Below, piece by piece: positions 21,922-36,491 of a DNA stretch of 64,000 bases (the stretch's first letter is position 1; the number at the start of each line of letters is the position of its first letter). The stretch comes from Diabrotica undecimpunctata (Eukaryota; Arthropoda; Insecta; Coleoptera; Chrysomelidae), in assembly GCF_040954645.1 (NCBI RefSeq), contig NC_092804.1, positions 147,693,108 through 147,757,107 on the forward strand. The letters are read 5' to 3'. The notes below the pieces were generated by a model. That model worked only from the letters and a program-made list of their open reading frames with translations, was not told where the DNA came from and did no database searches. A program made the translations under genes and the position numbers.

Positions 21922-23116
21922 TGTAACAAGTCAACATAGCAAGTAAATAAAAGAAACAAAATAAGGGGTAGTTAGCCTAGAAAAGAATAATTAAAATTAA
22001 TTAAATAATTTTTTTCATACTCCAAATTAATAAGAATAAATTCGACACAGTTTAACGTATACATTTCAAACTAAACAAAGAATAACAATTTGACCTAGTT
22101 TTGACACAAACCTGAATGTTTAAAAAATTACGACACTTTAGACCTTTGTTGGAAAATAATACAAGGTACGAATTGTTAAACACTGATAATAATTGAGCTG
22201 AGTAAGAAGTTTTCATGGCGTGATCCACTTTAACACATGGAGTAGATGGCATAATCAGCGAAAACGTAGAAGCAAAGCTCTACTTCGGACTGTGACGAAA
22301 CACTAGGGTACGAGTTGGCAGGACAGAAAAACAAAAAGAAGTTGGTGAAGCAGGCAGTAAGGTTCTGGCGACCGAGCCAGGCAGTAGCGTTCTGGCAACC
22401 GAGCCAGAGGGTAGTGCTGGCGCGTCCGGTGCCAGTGGTACTTCGGCAGTCGGTTAGTCAGCGCGAGGCAGAGTGTCGCTGTGCCAGCGTTACGGTCAAC
22501 TTTCGTCATATCGTGTCCGACCGAAAGTAGAGAATCGAAAATACGAATTTTCGTCTCGCTCAGTACCGCCATAACGTGCAGTGAATTCCAGCGTTCATCC
22601 AGACTGTTCCTGAGTTCCAGTTTGGGCTACAAGGCTTATTCGTTAGCTAGAGCCTAAGTACGCTAAGGTAATGAACAAATATATACTAAACATTGAGAGA
22701 AACAATTATTAGTGGATTGTCAGCCTTTTAAATTTCCTTAGTAAAATCTCTTCTCGTCTCCCTTCGCAAACATTGATAACCACTACTAGTTTCTTGTAGG
22801 TCTTGTGTAGTAGTTGTAAATTTACGATTTGTTAAACATATAGTAAGTTGAAAGTGGCTTGTTTTATTTTACCGTTAGATAGAGACAAGAAGAGAACACA
22901 TTTTTGCTTTGTACATCTTCCTGGCTTCTAACGCAAGCCCATAGCCTCTGACTCTTTACAGGGCCTGCATCGGAGTATCCTTCAGCCCCTATCCTGTTTT
23001 TTCTACCCTCTTGTAAATCCGCGAGGCCGAAAACACGACCTATTCGAACTAGTGGACCAGTATGCCTCAAATTCACTCGGATAGCTAAATCTCCTTTAAT
23101 CACAGGGGATATTACA
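21922..23116 (+). repeat. Possible solo LTR or 5' LTR remnant of a gypsy-type element
   Basis: Begins TGTAACAAGTC and ends GATATTACA. It is followed by TGGTGACAGTGCTAAG from 23118, which resembles a TGG-type primer-binding site. It is more GC-rich in its middle (22.3-22.65 kb) than its surroundings. No second copy or coding region follows, so the ends are inferred from TG...CA and the primer-like sequence only. Confidence 0.35.
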
Positions 23117-23339
23117 GTGGTGACAGTGCTAAGCCTCCCTTAGCCTCAACCTTTTTTTATTACAGCAACAACTTAAACTCATTAGTTCGTAAGGTTTTAT
23201 TATGCAATTTGCAATTTATTTATATTTTGCAGTGGTTTGTTTATTTTATTATCTTTTGTTTTCCACAAGGAAACTAAGTTCCTGTTGCTGGCTGTATACC
23301 ATGTTTCACAAACAATTTGTTAAAATCCTTTATAAAAGG

Positions 23340-23381
23340 TATATAAATTAAAAAACCTAATCGGGTTTTTTAATTTATATA
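23340..23381. repeat. Perfect 18-bp stem hairpin
   Basis: TATATAAATTAAAAAACC at 23340-23357 is the exact reverse complement of 23364-23381, with a 6-bp loop. Confidence 0.95.
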
Positions 23382-23877
23382 TTAATCGGGAAAACTATGC
23401 CATGAACACAAAACGTTTTCGAAAACCATGTTCCATTATCACTGTCTAAGTGTACATGTTTTGAGCCACTAAATATTTACGTAAAAACCTGTTAAAAGTT
23501 ATAGGTTACAATCTAGTTTACATTATTTAGTCTTATATATTAGGATGTTACATTTACCAGTGCATTAGATAACATGGCAACGTACGACTATATATGAAGT
23601 TGCTGGTCCTGGGACAAAGTGTCTACGAGGACTTGATGATGGCAACTATCTCAGTTGGTGTATAAAATGTGTACCTTACATAGCTCTATCTATAGCCCTT
23701 AGGTATAAGCCGGAAAAAATGGTCCTTTTTCTTCGTCCCATGATCACACTTACGATATAAATTTTCTACTGTACACTGTCAGAAAGTAGAACTAGAAATG
23801 GTACAGACAAACAGAGGTAAAGAAGAGCATAGGCATTTTGCTGTTAATGCTTATAACAACGCTAAGAATCAGTAGAT

Positions 23878-23917
23878 GTATTAGACCAGATATCTACTCA
23901 TATCTGGTCTAATACAT
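23878..23917. repeat. Perfect 17-bp stem hairpin
   Basis: TGTATTAGACCAGATAT at 23878-23894 pairs exactly with 23901-23917, with a 6-bp loop. Function unknown. Confidence 0.95.
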
Positions 23918-24840
23918 TTACTTATTTTTGGCTTTGTTATACACAGCAATTATAAATATTAATAAATGGTATGAAAAGATTAAAATTCGATATCTTAATT
24001 CGCAAACCGATCAACTCCACGTTTCATCAAAAATAGTTTTTGGACGCAATTGGTTTACAATTATAATTCAGCCACCTCCGTTTTCTTCGGAAAGTTATGA
24101 TTTTGACAGCTACCTCACCTAAGTCGGCCATTTTATTCGGCGTTTCAACTACGCACGGGTATCGTTCCTCAATTTATGGCAGAAAAATTGTTAAAACACA
24201 ACTTAAGGAAAGAAAATATTGACAAACAGTTGGATAATACTACAATATATGAATATTTATTTATTTAGTAATAAGATATAATTGCTCACCTCGCGTTTTT
24301 AAACATTTAATATTCGCTATTATACCTGCAACCATTAGGAGAGAGCAGGTATATTATTGAATTTATGGTGTGGTGACGGCTTTTTTTTTGTTTTTTTTTT
24401 TTAAGATGTTGAAAGCACGCACTCAAAAAATATTGCGAATTAGTACTCAAAGTTAATATAAGCGAGATTTAATTATCACTACCACAGAGTGTTTATTGTG
24501 GCAAGACTCCTATAATTTGGATAGCATGACCAAGCATTATAGCTTTGCTTCTCAATCTGCTACCTCTATTTTTTGCCAATAGTGACATAGATTGTAATAT
24601 AACGAACAGCCTCGTATAGAAATGATATTTAACGCTGAATACGAACGACAGTATTATATTTGATAGTCAAAATTGTGTCTATAATAATATGCAAAACAGT
24701 TGATAATGATATACTTAAAGAGGTTTACTCACTCAATAATGAAAATTACAGTCACCCATCATTATTATATTTGACGCAAACTTCGATATTACGGTTAATC
24801 CTACTGAATCAATTACATGTAGTATTAACCAAAATGATAC

Positions 24841-25420
24841 CTTATTAATATTGAATAGTGATTTAGTCATTGAATAGCGGACCAACTCGACATCGAGTTT
24901 TTTAAATGAAATTTTTATTTTGCTAGAAAAATATACAATATATACAATGACCGGAAGTAAAAATATTTTTATCAATAACTCAAAAACTTTAAATGATAAT
25001 TTCGTGAACTTACATTTTTAAACTCTACGTTGAATTCTCTATTGATTTGACTAATAAAAACTAAACCGGAAGTCGACCTCAAAACCGGAATGCAATTTTC
25101 AGTTCATCAAATGTCGACATGGATATCATTTGGCAGTTCATTTTGCATGCTGACCACGAATCCGGTGTCAGATTTGCTCCATCTTGACGTTTTATGCGCG
25201 TTTTGGGCCACTTCCGGTGTCGGATCGCAACCGGAAGTACATATTTAGATTCGTCTCGACGAGACCTTTCGATCCATATATACATTGTGGGGTCTAAAAC
25301 TTAAAGAAAATTTTAACTTCCGGTCATCTCAAAACCGGAAGTGAATTTTTGTACCAAAAGTATATCTTGACAATCTCATACGTAATACTAATAGTATTCC
25401 GAAAAAATATTTTAATTATC
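24841..25420. repeat. CCGGAAGT-rich dispersed repeat
   Basis: The octamer CCGGAAGT or its complement recurs at about 24953, 25065, 25214, 25231, 25317 and 25337. A related but more diverged block lies at 51960-52320. This looks like an interspersed repeat family of unknown class. Confidence 0.55.
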
Positions 25421-25869
25421 TAATATGATTTTTGAGTAAAGTGGTGGACAAGAAAAGGGCTAAGCGTTTTAGTATATAAGATATTCAAGAAAAGCTAACG
25501 TGTTATCTCTTAAGAAAGACGAACGGGTTAATCAAAGGAATAAAAAGAATAGGAAACAGGTAAAGAATACTACGGAAAACAAAAAATTAATAGAAAGTGG
25601 AGAAAAGATATAAAGAAACCAAAAAAAATTATGAAGCCTCGATGTAATTGTAAATAAAAAAGGATTAGTGTTATCCAGTGCAATATCATTTCCGAAAATG
25701 ATCGAAAAACAATATTTGATCAGCTCTGGACTTTTACCTGGAACGAAAAACGACATTACATCGATAATTTAGTAAAAGTTATTTATATAAATAGACAAAG
25801 AGGTAGGAAAGATCGAGAAAAATCTAAGAGAGTTCATACTTTTATTTACTATCTTAAAAAAGGCTACTG

Positions 25870-26130
25870 TATGTATGGTCCGAGCCTATACAACGTTATT
25901 CCTAAACACTTTTTCCATCGGAAAATCATGTATGTGGGGTTGGAAGGTTCAAGCTACAGGAAAGAATACCAGTAAACAATTAGAAACAAATATTACAGGA
26001 AATCCGTTTGATGAAGAAATTAAAACTTTGCAGGACTTTTTAGATGGTTTGTCCAAAATGCCGTTGCATTATTGTAGAAAAAGAACAACACTGACATATA
26101 AACAATCGGACATTTCATACAAGCAATAGC
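25870..26130 (+). pseudogene. Fragment of a DDE transposase related to the 41-kb gene
   Basis: The frame 25875-26129 reads LFLNTFSIGK, then FLDGLSKMPLHYCRKRTTLTY. It corresponds to the N-terminal half of the family seen at 41.2-41.8 kb (there: KTEFLSVHGL and IPKYQSHYSRAKN). No catalytic region is present. Confidence 0.55.
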
Positions 26131-26568
26131 TTTACAAAATGTACAGATTATTGTGAGTCAAAAAACAAAAAGACGTTATCTATTGCTACTATTAAAAACA
26201 CTCTTACAATACGAAAAATCTCTCTTTAAACCAAAGAAAGACTTATATATGTACCTATAAGTAAAAAAATGAAGCAAAAATGGGGAAGGAATCTGGTAAA
26301 GAAAAGAAATAATTTTTGCTGCCGATCGTGAAGCTGTACTTTTTGCGCCACGCTCCAGCGTATCATCTAATTATTAAAAGGCCAAACTCTGCGTTCACAA
26401 CTGGTTCATTTATGATATAAAGAATAATTGATGGTCAAAAGTCCTGTACTGACTTCTTTTAAATAATTGATGGATTCGACCGTTACTTTATGGAAATTCA
26501 TTTTATGTAACAATAAAACACTGAAAACTTTGTTTTCAAAACTTCCACAAAATTTATTTTAAATTCTT

Positions 26569-26609
26569 ATCACTACAGCTGTTTCGGCTAATTGCCTTTC
26601 TCAAGTGAT
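26569..26609 (-). promoter_or_regulatory. Hammerhead-like fold at Penelope-like 3' end
   Basis: On the minus strand ATCACT ... TGAGAA - AGGC/GCC hairpin - GAAAC - AGC ... AGTGAT. The outer ATCACT/AGTGAT stem is perfect. Penelope-like elements are known to carry hammerhead ribozymes in their terminal repeats. The first core box here (CTTGAGAA) departs from CUGAUGA, so activity is doubtful. Confidence 0.45.
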
Positions 26610-26642
26610 CTGTTTTTGGCATGGGTTTACACTTTATAGTCT

Positions 26643-27204
26643 CTAATGAAATAGGTTGAGGAGGGGAGAACTGTTTGTCTCAAGCTGGTCATTCAGAATT
26701 ATATCTGTGTTTTTTAATTTGTTGATTTCCATAGATTCTAACAAAGATAGCTTAAGGCCTTTATTTTGAATGTGTAGAATTTTAAATTCGTCATTAAAAG
26801 AATGATTATGATCTAGAAGGTGAAGTGCGTATGTAGAGTCTGTTTTTCTATTATTGAAAGCCCTTTTATGTTCTGCTATTCGTTTATTAAAATTTCTACC
26901 TGTTTGACCAATGTAAGTTTTTGGGCAGTCGCCACATTTAAGTTTGTACACACCACTGTGTAAGTGTTTTTTATGTTGGCTCTTGTTGTTTTTAATATAT
27001 TTGCCTAGGTTGTTATTTGTTCTGAAAGCTGGTGTTATTCCTTTCTTTTTTATGTGTTTGGCTATTTTTGTTGATATTTTGCCTGTATATGTAATCGAGC
27101 AGAAGGTACTGGGTTTTTTCTCTGGTGGTGGAAATACTAAGTTCAGGGCTTTCTTGTGTAGTTTTCTATGTAATGTAACAATTCTTGTGTTAATCTATGT
27201 AACA
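26643..27204 (-). pseudogene. Penelope-like element, linker and GIY-YIG endonuclease
   Basis: An open minus-strand frame from about 27204 to 26643 encodes the C-terminal part of a Penelope-like polyprotein: LHRKLHKKALNLVFPPP, YTGKISTKIA, then the GIY-YIG endonuclease YKLKCGDCPKTYIGQTGRNF with the conserved arginine, EHKRAFNN, and SLLESMEINK carrying the catalytic glutamate. Its frame is intact but lacks the reverse transcriptase, which lies next to it on the opposite strand. Alone it could at most encode an isolated nicking endonuclease. It is followed by the hammerhead-like fold. Confidence 0.88.
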
Positions 27205-27206
27205 TA

Positions 27207-27480
27207 CTATGATAGGCTGCCAGTATATTGGTGGAGATACGTAGACGACGTACTGGTATGTTTCACAGGAACTAACAGGCAACTCGACCAATTTTTATCG
27301 TATATTAATTCTCTTCATAGTCATATTGAATTTACAATAGAAACAGAACAAAAACAATCCATAAATTTTTTAGATTTAAAAATTACCAGACTTAAAAACA
27401 AACATGACTTCTCCATATTTCATAAACCTACCCATACTGACACGACTATTCACAATTCATCATCCCATCCCACACAACTC
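27207..27480 (+). pseudogene. Penelope-like reverse transcriptase fragment, inverted
   Basis: The plus-strand frame within 26944-27522 becomes meaningful from about 27210: PVYWWRYVDDVLVCFTG contains the RT active site YVDD, followed by IEFTIETEQKQSINFLDLKI and FHKPTHTDTTIHNSSSHP, all standard Penelope-like RT text. It stops being recognisable near 27470. It is head to head with the endonuclease fragment, as in a twin-primed 5' inversion. Confidence 0.85.
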
Positions 27481-27900
27481 GATGCGCATCGCCCCGCCTC
27501 GAATTTTTCCATTGGCTCTTGACCTGGAAATCCCTATTTATCGCTTGAACAGCGCATATAAATATTGGCGATTTTCAGGTCAGCCAAGTCAGTCCCTCAC
27601 GGGCTCTCCGAGAGCTTATTGCTCTCGAGGCTCTGCTTCCTGCATTTATTTTCCATACTCTGTGGCTGAGAATTGTTTCAACTTAACTTGGTGTTTTATT
27701 TCGACGAAGAAATTGTCATGTAAGAAATATTTTGCCTTTTTCAAGGCAAAACACCAAAGATAAATATTTTCCAAGTCCATAATCCGAAAATGGACTTAAG
27801 TAGAGGAGCTCTCGACAGTATATTCGAAGCCCTCTACAGAGCACCCGGGGATAACAGAAGGTGGATAGATCACAAAATCTAAATATATAAAAAATAACGT
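27481..27900 (+). other. GC-richer unassigned block with a candidate promoter
   Basis: Holds TATAAATA at about 27559-27566 followed about 30 bp later by TCAGTC, the spacing of an arthropod TATA-initiator promoter. About 200 bp on, ATG at 27790 opens a 30-codon frame (MDLSRGALDSIFEALY...). It may be the 5' end of a retroelement. No family assigned. Confidence 0.3.
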
Positions 27901-29221
27901 TCAAAAATGTAGTTTCAAAGTTTTTAGATAGGTATTATGTTTATCATCATCAACAAAAAAAAGTATCTAATAAATTTATTAACCAGAGATAGGGTTGAGC
28001 TAATATCCAAAATGTTTGAAGGATCTTTAAACCTAGGGTATTGACACAGGGAACATTGGAATTTATATACTGTAATTTTATACTTCAATTACTTACCGAA
28101 AACGAGTTGTATTTTGTGTCAATAAGTTAAGTAAGAGGCAAACTACCAAAATTAATTATTATTATTATAAATTAATATTTATTACAAGAACAATAAATGT
28201 GAAAAACTAACATTATACTTTATCCTACGTATTATAAGCTATAAAATATCCGGGACGAAAAAACTCTTTTCAAAACGTGACAGTTACAATCCAATATCTG
28301 ACTGATCACTGAAGTGTTTTATTATAATAATTTAAAGTTATGTCTAGATTGATTATCTATCATTATTTTTGAATTGAAATATTTTCATAAATTATAATAA
28401 AACACAAATCAATCTGTGGGTACTTAATCGAGATTATGGAAGATTACAATAGTAATTGGAGAATTTTTTAGGATGCATGTTTAAATAAATGTGACTGACT
28501 GATAGAGAATGTTCGATAATGTTTTAGTTTTTAGTAAACTCAAAACTGGCGGCCTGTCGCACAGCCCTGCTTTTAGCTGGTTTCATATAATATTTTCGTT
28601 GAACTGGCAACAGTGCCCTAGAAATTAGAATGACACATGTGACAAGACCAACTTACACAACTCAAAAAACACGGTTTTTGGTTATAAGAGTTGTACCAGT
28701 TTTTTATGACGCGAACGGTACATACCAGCTAACTCCAATAGTACGTATTTTTCCTGCATAAGAAAATTAGATAACTGCTTAAAATACCCTCGTAAAATAC
28801 GCTTTTGTCGTCAGTAGCTTATAAAAATATTATAATGTTCTATGTCTTTCCTGAAAAATTTGTTCAAATGGAGTTGGTTGGTTTGCGAATCAAGGTATCG
28901 AATTAAAATTTTTTTGGTACTGGTATCGTCAATCCATAGGTGCTCTGCAATAAACATAAAGCTAATAGAAATATACGGTATGCTCTAATTACGGCAGCAA
29001 ATTATTACCTGATATTAATTAATAAAAATATAGAACATATATAACAAAAAAAGCCACTTATACCATTTGTGACCAAGTATGGATTCCACAAATGTTACAG
29101 GTCAGCGTAAACGTGTCAAACAAAAGTAGGCATACCATGTCAGTACTGTAAATTACTGGTCATATTGTAAAATCTGGCAGGATGCCTTAATAACACTATA
29201 TAGCAAAACAGACACATTAAC
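27901..29221. other. No gene recognised
   Basis: AT-rich sequence with no supported frame or repeat boundary. Confidence 0.45.
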
Positions 29222-29400
29222 ACTGCGATAAAGTCGACAATTTATAAAGCCAGTGTAAGAGATAAGTCACCAATCGGCAGAAGAATTATCGAACGACTGC
29301 GCAAAAGATGGAATGATTAAAACCATGGAGGTATTAATCCGCCAATAAACAAGCAGAAATGCTCATAAAGAGGAAGAAGAAGAAGAAGAAGAAGATTGTA
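29222..29400 (+). mobile_element. 5'-truncated LINE tail with (GAA)n end
   Basis: Translates to the terminal residues of a LINE ORF2 (RDKSPIGRRI, ERLRKRWND, GGINPPINKQKCS) followed by GAAGAAGAAG. It lacks everything upstream. Confidence 0.65.
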
Positions 29401-30502
29401 AAATTTGGACTGGACATAGCTCCGATACCAACAAACCTTAAAAAAAATGTTTCAAAGAACAATTTGTATTTAAAGCATCCGGGTTTGATTCATATAAAAA
29501 TAGCAAAAAATGTTCAATTTAGCATAGATTCACTATTAACTCGCCAAAAAATATTTATAAAACTAAAAAGTATTTTATTTAAAATTTTATCAATATCACA
29601 TAAAATCGTATATCAAAAGCTTTTATATAGAAACAAATTTCAAATAAAAAAAGCCGTACGTATTTTATAATTAACAAAGTGAATAGTGATTAATAGACTA
29701 GTTAATTAAATAGTATATAAAAGGGCGTACTTTATTGCGCATGCATTCCAAAATTCATTTAAACTCTATGAATAAAACTTATTCAATTATTGTGTGCAGT
29801 GGTACGAGATAAAACGGGCTTTTGTTATGATATTACCGTATCCGGCATTGTTCAGGCACAAATCGCAATTTGTATGCTGTTTCAAATCTTATCCGACAAA
29901 AGAATTTTACAGTTTAGATTATAATGATGTAGTTAAATAATAAATGTATAAAATATTTTATCATTCTAAAGGCCACTTAATTCTGTCAGTTAAAAATAGT
30001 ACACAGTAGCAATATTTGAGGGACAAACTCATGGAGGTGTTTGTGACACAAACCTCTCCAGGCAAACTACGGTTGTTTTAAGTAGTATAAGACCTCTAGA
30101 ACAAGAATTCAGATGTTTCCTACAGTGGATTTTTTTACTTAATTAATTATTAGAGGAAGTTGCCTAAACCCGGACCCCCACTTTGTTTTTGAAGTTTAAA
30201 AAATTCAGATTTGAAAAAAAAATAATAAAACATTTTTCAATATATATCTTACTATGTTTTACATAGGTGCCTATTTTATTTATATTTTTAATAATTTTTG
30301 TAGGCGTGAAAATTTTTTTTCTTGAACATTGCATTTTTGTGTGTTTGAGAAATGTTTCCTAATGTGGGCCCCTAAAAAAATATAAGAGAAAATTAAAAAA
30401 ACTTAAAAATAAAAGACTAACAATTTAGATGAACCAAATTATAATTTTAAATTGAAAATATAATAATTGACAGTCAAGTATGATAATATTCGCATATATA
30501 TT

Positions 30503-30504
<2 letters not shown>
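29401..30504. other. Mostly unassigned, possible LTR edge near 29.7-29.8 kb
   Basis: TATATAAAAGG at 29713 and AATAAAA at 29770 precede TGTGTGCA and a TGGTACGAGA sequence that loosely resembles a copia-type initiator-tRNA primer site (29800). There is no coding support. The remainder is AT-rich. Confidence 0.25.

Positions 30505-30579
<75 letters not shown>
30505..30579. repeat. (TA)n microsatellite
   Basis: Alternating TA with one C interruption. Confidence 0.97.
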
Positions 30580-30581
<2 letters not shown>

Positions 30582-30863
30582 TATTAATTAATACATTAAT
30601 ACATTTTTTGATAGATTTTATAATCAATCAATGTTGTCAAAAAATAAATTAAAAAATTAATATAAAATTACGTAAATTGGGAATCTTCCGGAGTTTTGTG
30701 TTTCTGTGTTTTTTTGCTGATGTATTTATTAGATTAATTTTTGATGTTTGCCTTTTTGATGTTTCTTCACATTAATACCATTTTAAGGCTACAGATCTTT
30801 TAAAGGTAAGATCATTTACTTAATTGTTTCTCATATTGATGTATCGCTAATAATTCTCTTTTA

Positions 30864-30909
30864 GATGAACTGATGATGCTCATTAAACAGTTTGCGAAAC
30901 GTCTTCATT
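30864..30909 (+). promoter_or_regulatory. Orphan hammerhead-like motif
   Basis: GATGAA (30864-30869) pairs with TTCATT (30904-30909). Between them are CTGATGA (30870-30876), a weak hairpin, GAAAC (30896-30900) and GTC, the order of a type I hammerhead with cleavage after GUC. Stem II is poor (only GC/GC with a bulged U) and stem III is minimal, so self-cleavage is unproven. Confidence 0.4.
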
Positions 30910-30986
30910 AAATTGATAAAGTAGCACAACTCTTGTCTTTTTTATCTCCAAATTGACCGAAAACATCCCATTCACTTACCAGTGCA

Positions 30987-30988
<2 letters not shown>

Positions 30989-31049
<61 letters not shown>
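30989..31049. repeat. (TA)n tract inside a transposase relic
   Basis: 61 bp of TA fused in frame to the pogo-like C-terminal zinc finger. Confidence 0.96.
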
Positions 31050-31051
<2 letters not shown>

Positions 31052-31420
31052 CATATATTCTTCTGCGCCTGCACACTCAACGTAAGCCCAACGGCAACAC
31101 ATAAGGCATTTAACCCAACGCTCTCCTTTACAGTTATCTGAAAATTTAATACAACAAAACAAACACTCACTCCGCGTCCTTTTCAACTGTGAAGATACAC
31201 CTGGTAGAATTTCTAACTCAGAATAACCTGAGGATATGGTGTCGTTCGAGTCTTCTCCTGAGCTGGATTCTCCCTTGAACTTAAGACTTTTCTTAGCTTT
31301 CTCTTTTCTTTGCAACGGGAGACATTTTGAACCACAACCTTTACCACGTGTCGGTTGTTTACTGGCCTTAGCTACTTTCTCCTCTCTAATTGTTGCAGCC
31401 TCTTCTTATTGCGATTTGTA
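31050..31420 (-). pseudogene. C-terminal zinc finger of a pogo/jerky-like transposase
   Basis: Minus-strand frame: acidic Ser-rich stretch (GESSSGEDSNDTISS), then CLFCCIKFSDN, GERWVKCLMCCRWAYVECAG, the PHD-like cysteine/histidine finger that ends many arthropod pogo-type (Tigger/jerky-like) transposases. The DDE catalytic domain is absent, and the frame runs into the TA tract, so only the tail survives. A different element carrying the same finger cannot be excluded. Confidence 0.55.
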
Positions 31421-31659
31421 AGGAAAAAAAGTTATAAGTGCTAAACTGGTTACTTTATGTCCTCTAGTAGAAGTTCTTTTTTTAATTAATTTTAAAATTT
31501 AAAGACAAAATACACTAAAATGTATGCCTATGCTAGGCTAAAAATTACTTTTAATTGAATTAATATGGTTTGGTTTTATTCATTATCCAAACATTAAAGC
31601 AATGATCAACACGAGATAACACAAGAATATTTTGTTAATGTGTATACTTTAATTTATTT

Positions 31660-33103
31660 CAGAGTTTTTACTTTCATTTTTTTTCTTATTTTTATTTCTG
31701 AAATTTGTTTGATTACGTTGTCGAAGTTGATGTTATTTGCTACCTTACGTTTAATCGAGAGCATTGCTAAACTATTTAGTTGGGCCTGGCTCATCTTCAA
31801 TCGTAAATAGCTTTTTACGAGTTTTAATTTTAAAGAACTACTTTTATTAGAAGTAATAGAGACACATACTGTTCCAAAGACATTTGAAATAGATTCCATC
31901 AGGTCAATAACAAGAATAAACTGTGTCATCCTTAATACAGTCCAATTTTTTGCTTATAAAATTATGTATCGAGTAAATACTTAATCTGAACGATTTGGAA
32001 TTTTTCAAATACAGTTCTTTACATTCTTTACATTCTAGTTTGAAGCTCTTGGTGTAGCTTGTCTGAACATTTAAGCATACATCTTTTAGTTTCAACTTCG
32101 AGAGATAGTCCAGCATCTTTGGCTGTGTCTTTAGGCATTATCTTTTTTAAACGTCTCCTACTTAATTTTTCAAGGGAGATTCCCATTTTATCACATTTAT
32201 CCGAAGCAAACTAGAGAGCTTTCGTGACCAATTCATACCGACTGTCTTCCAAAAAGATTTTCAAGGTTCGGAGTTTTATTACGAAGTTTTCAAGGCTTAA
32301 ACACTCCGTCTGTAAATACCTCTCTGGACTGTTTATGTCTTACAAAATGTGCCCCCATAAATAAAGGAATACCAGAAATTTGAATATAATAGTTTCCTTG
32401 GTCTCACACAGTATTTCTGTAACTTTAACTAATTTATTAAAATGTTTCAACATAGTTCTCACAGCTTCGTGATTGGCACTCTATCTAGTTTCACATAGCT
32501 GTTTTACAGATCTTCTTCTCATTGCGCCGTCTCCTTTCGAAGGTTGGCGATCCAAATGGCAATTGTAGTTTTGGAAACTGCTGCGCGAAAGATCTCTGCG
32601 GATGAGCGGTCGAACCATCTCCTCAGGTCTTTTAGCCACGAGTTCTGGCGTCTTCCTACTGATCTTTTGCCCTGTACTTTTCCTTCCAGTATAATTTGAA
32701 GTTTTACAGATACACCTATAATTTCCATTAAAATCCCCCATCTATGTGAAGAGGACAGGACGAGACGAAATTATATACACTTTCGTAAGTTGCAAAAAAC
32801 ATTACACAGCTAGAATTGATTGCAAATGCATAAACTCCACACAAATTGAGAGAATGGTTTCAATATTTGAATAAGCTTTTGATGTGACTGCAACGTCTAT
32901 TACAATCCGTACTTTACAAAAGAAAACATAAAGTAAACATTTAAACTATTTTATGTTATGTACTAGAGTGTAGTTTTATATGTTTAAATTTTTTTTGATA
33001 TTTCTTAATTTTTATTTTATAATTTTTATGCCAATTTGGAGACTCACAGATCAGAGACCCGGGGCGGACTGCCTTCCCCCGCCCCCTTGTTACGCCACTG
33101 CAT
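31660..33103 (-). pseudogene. hAT element relic (ZMYM1-like transposase)
   Basis: Minus-strand pieces in order: TRWSANHEAVRTML (about 32460-32495), FLYLWGHIL (about 32345-32370), RRRLKKIMPKDTAKD (about 32110-32150), and the C-terminal dimerisation region SSLKLKLVKSYLRLKMSQ, LNSLAMLSIKRKVANNINF (31750-31850). This is the ZMYM1-like branch of hAT transposases. At 33090-33103 GTTACGCCACTG is a typical hAT terminal sequence and probably the 5' end. The opposite end was not found. Many stops; interrupted by a LINE tail at 32512-32700. Confidence 0.75.
32512..32700 (-). mobile_element. 5'-truncated RTE LINE tail, 11-bp target duplication
   Basis: The minus frame gives LEGKVQGKRSVGRRQNSWL and RWFDRSSAEIFRAAVSK, the RTE/BovB terminal block seen also at 12.0 and 39.0 kb, with a GAGAAGAAGA tail. 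GTTTTACAGAT at 32501-32511 and 32701-32711 flanks it, inside the hAT relic. Confidence 0.92.
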
Positions 33104-33449
33104 TTGAGTGTAAGAAACTTATAGGTTATATAAAAACCTTAAAATTGGCGTGTTTTTAATGTTTCTATCCTTATTTGTTCCTTAAAAAGTTGCAAAATAA
33201 GTCAAAATTTTTGGTTTTTTATAAATGTTAATAACTTTTTTAACAATGAATTTAGATAGAGTGCAATGAACCACCACTGCATTTAAGAAGAAAAAGTCTA
33301 TGTGAAAAGTTTATAATTAAAACCATTGCTAAAGAGAGTTTAATAGTGGATAAGTGTCAAAAACTTTTTATACATGATCTAACGAGTGAATACTGGCAGA
33401 AAAAATCTACTTTACTACTTGTTGAAACCTACAACAACTTGCGCCAATT

Positions 33450-36058
<2,609 letters not shown>

Positions 36059-36491
36059 TTCTAGGTCAGGGGTCACCAATTAAATTCCCTGAGGGTCGTT
36101 TCGAAAACCCACTACACTTCCGAGGTCCGGACTCTCAGCACTAAACCAGGCAGTGGCGTAACCGGGAGGTTACCTAGAAACCATCCAGTAGTTGTAACAG
36201 CCCCTCAGGAGATCATCCTGGTTACATAGTTGAAACTAGGCAACTAGGAACTAGGCCACCTCATTTAGGGAGGAGTATGAAATAAACTCGGGGAAAAAGA
36301 TAATTATAAAGCTATTATATTGTTTTTTTACCCCGTATTTGTTTAATAAACTTTTGCGGAGTAATTTGAAATATTTATTTAAATATAATATGTTAGAACT
36401 TAATTTAATCATTTAATGCTACTGTTTCTGGTTGTTTTGTTTCTCCAACTATAGTGTTCAACCATCATATTCATACAAGTATGGAAAAGCA

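Larger units (their letters stand above)
23117..24840. other. No gene recognised
   Basis: Contains the two hairpins listed above and otherwise AT-rich sequence without supported frames. Confidence 0.45.

Noticed and set aside
22303..22572. 89-aa minus frame and 71-aa plus frame in GC-richer DNA
   Set aside because: Both lie in the possible LTR, overlap each other and show no family features.
29359..29670. 103-aa Lys/Ile-rich frame
   Set aside because: It starts in the GAAGAAGAA tail of a LINE and continues in AT-rich DNA; composition explains it.
36149..36165. CAGTGGCGTAAC as the start of another nested hAT element
   Set aside because: The matching opposite terminus and 8-bp duplication were not found; too weak to list as an element.
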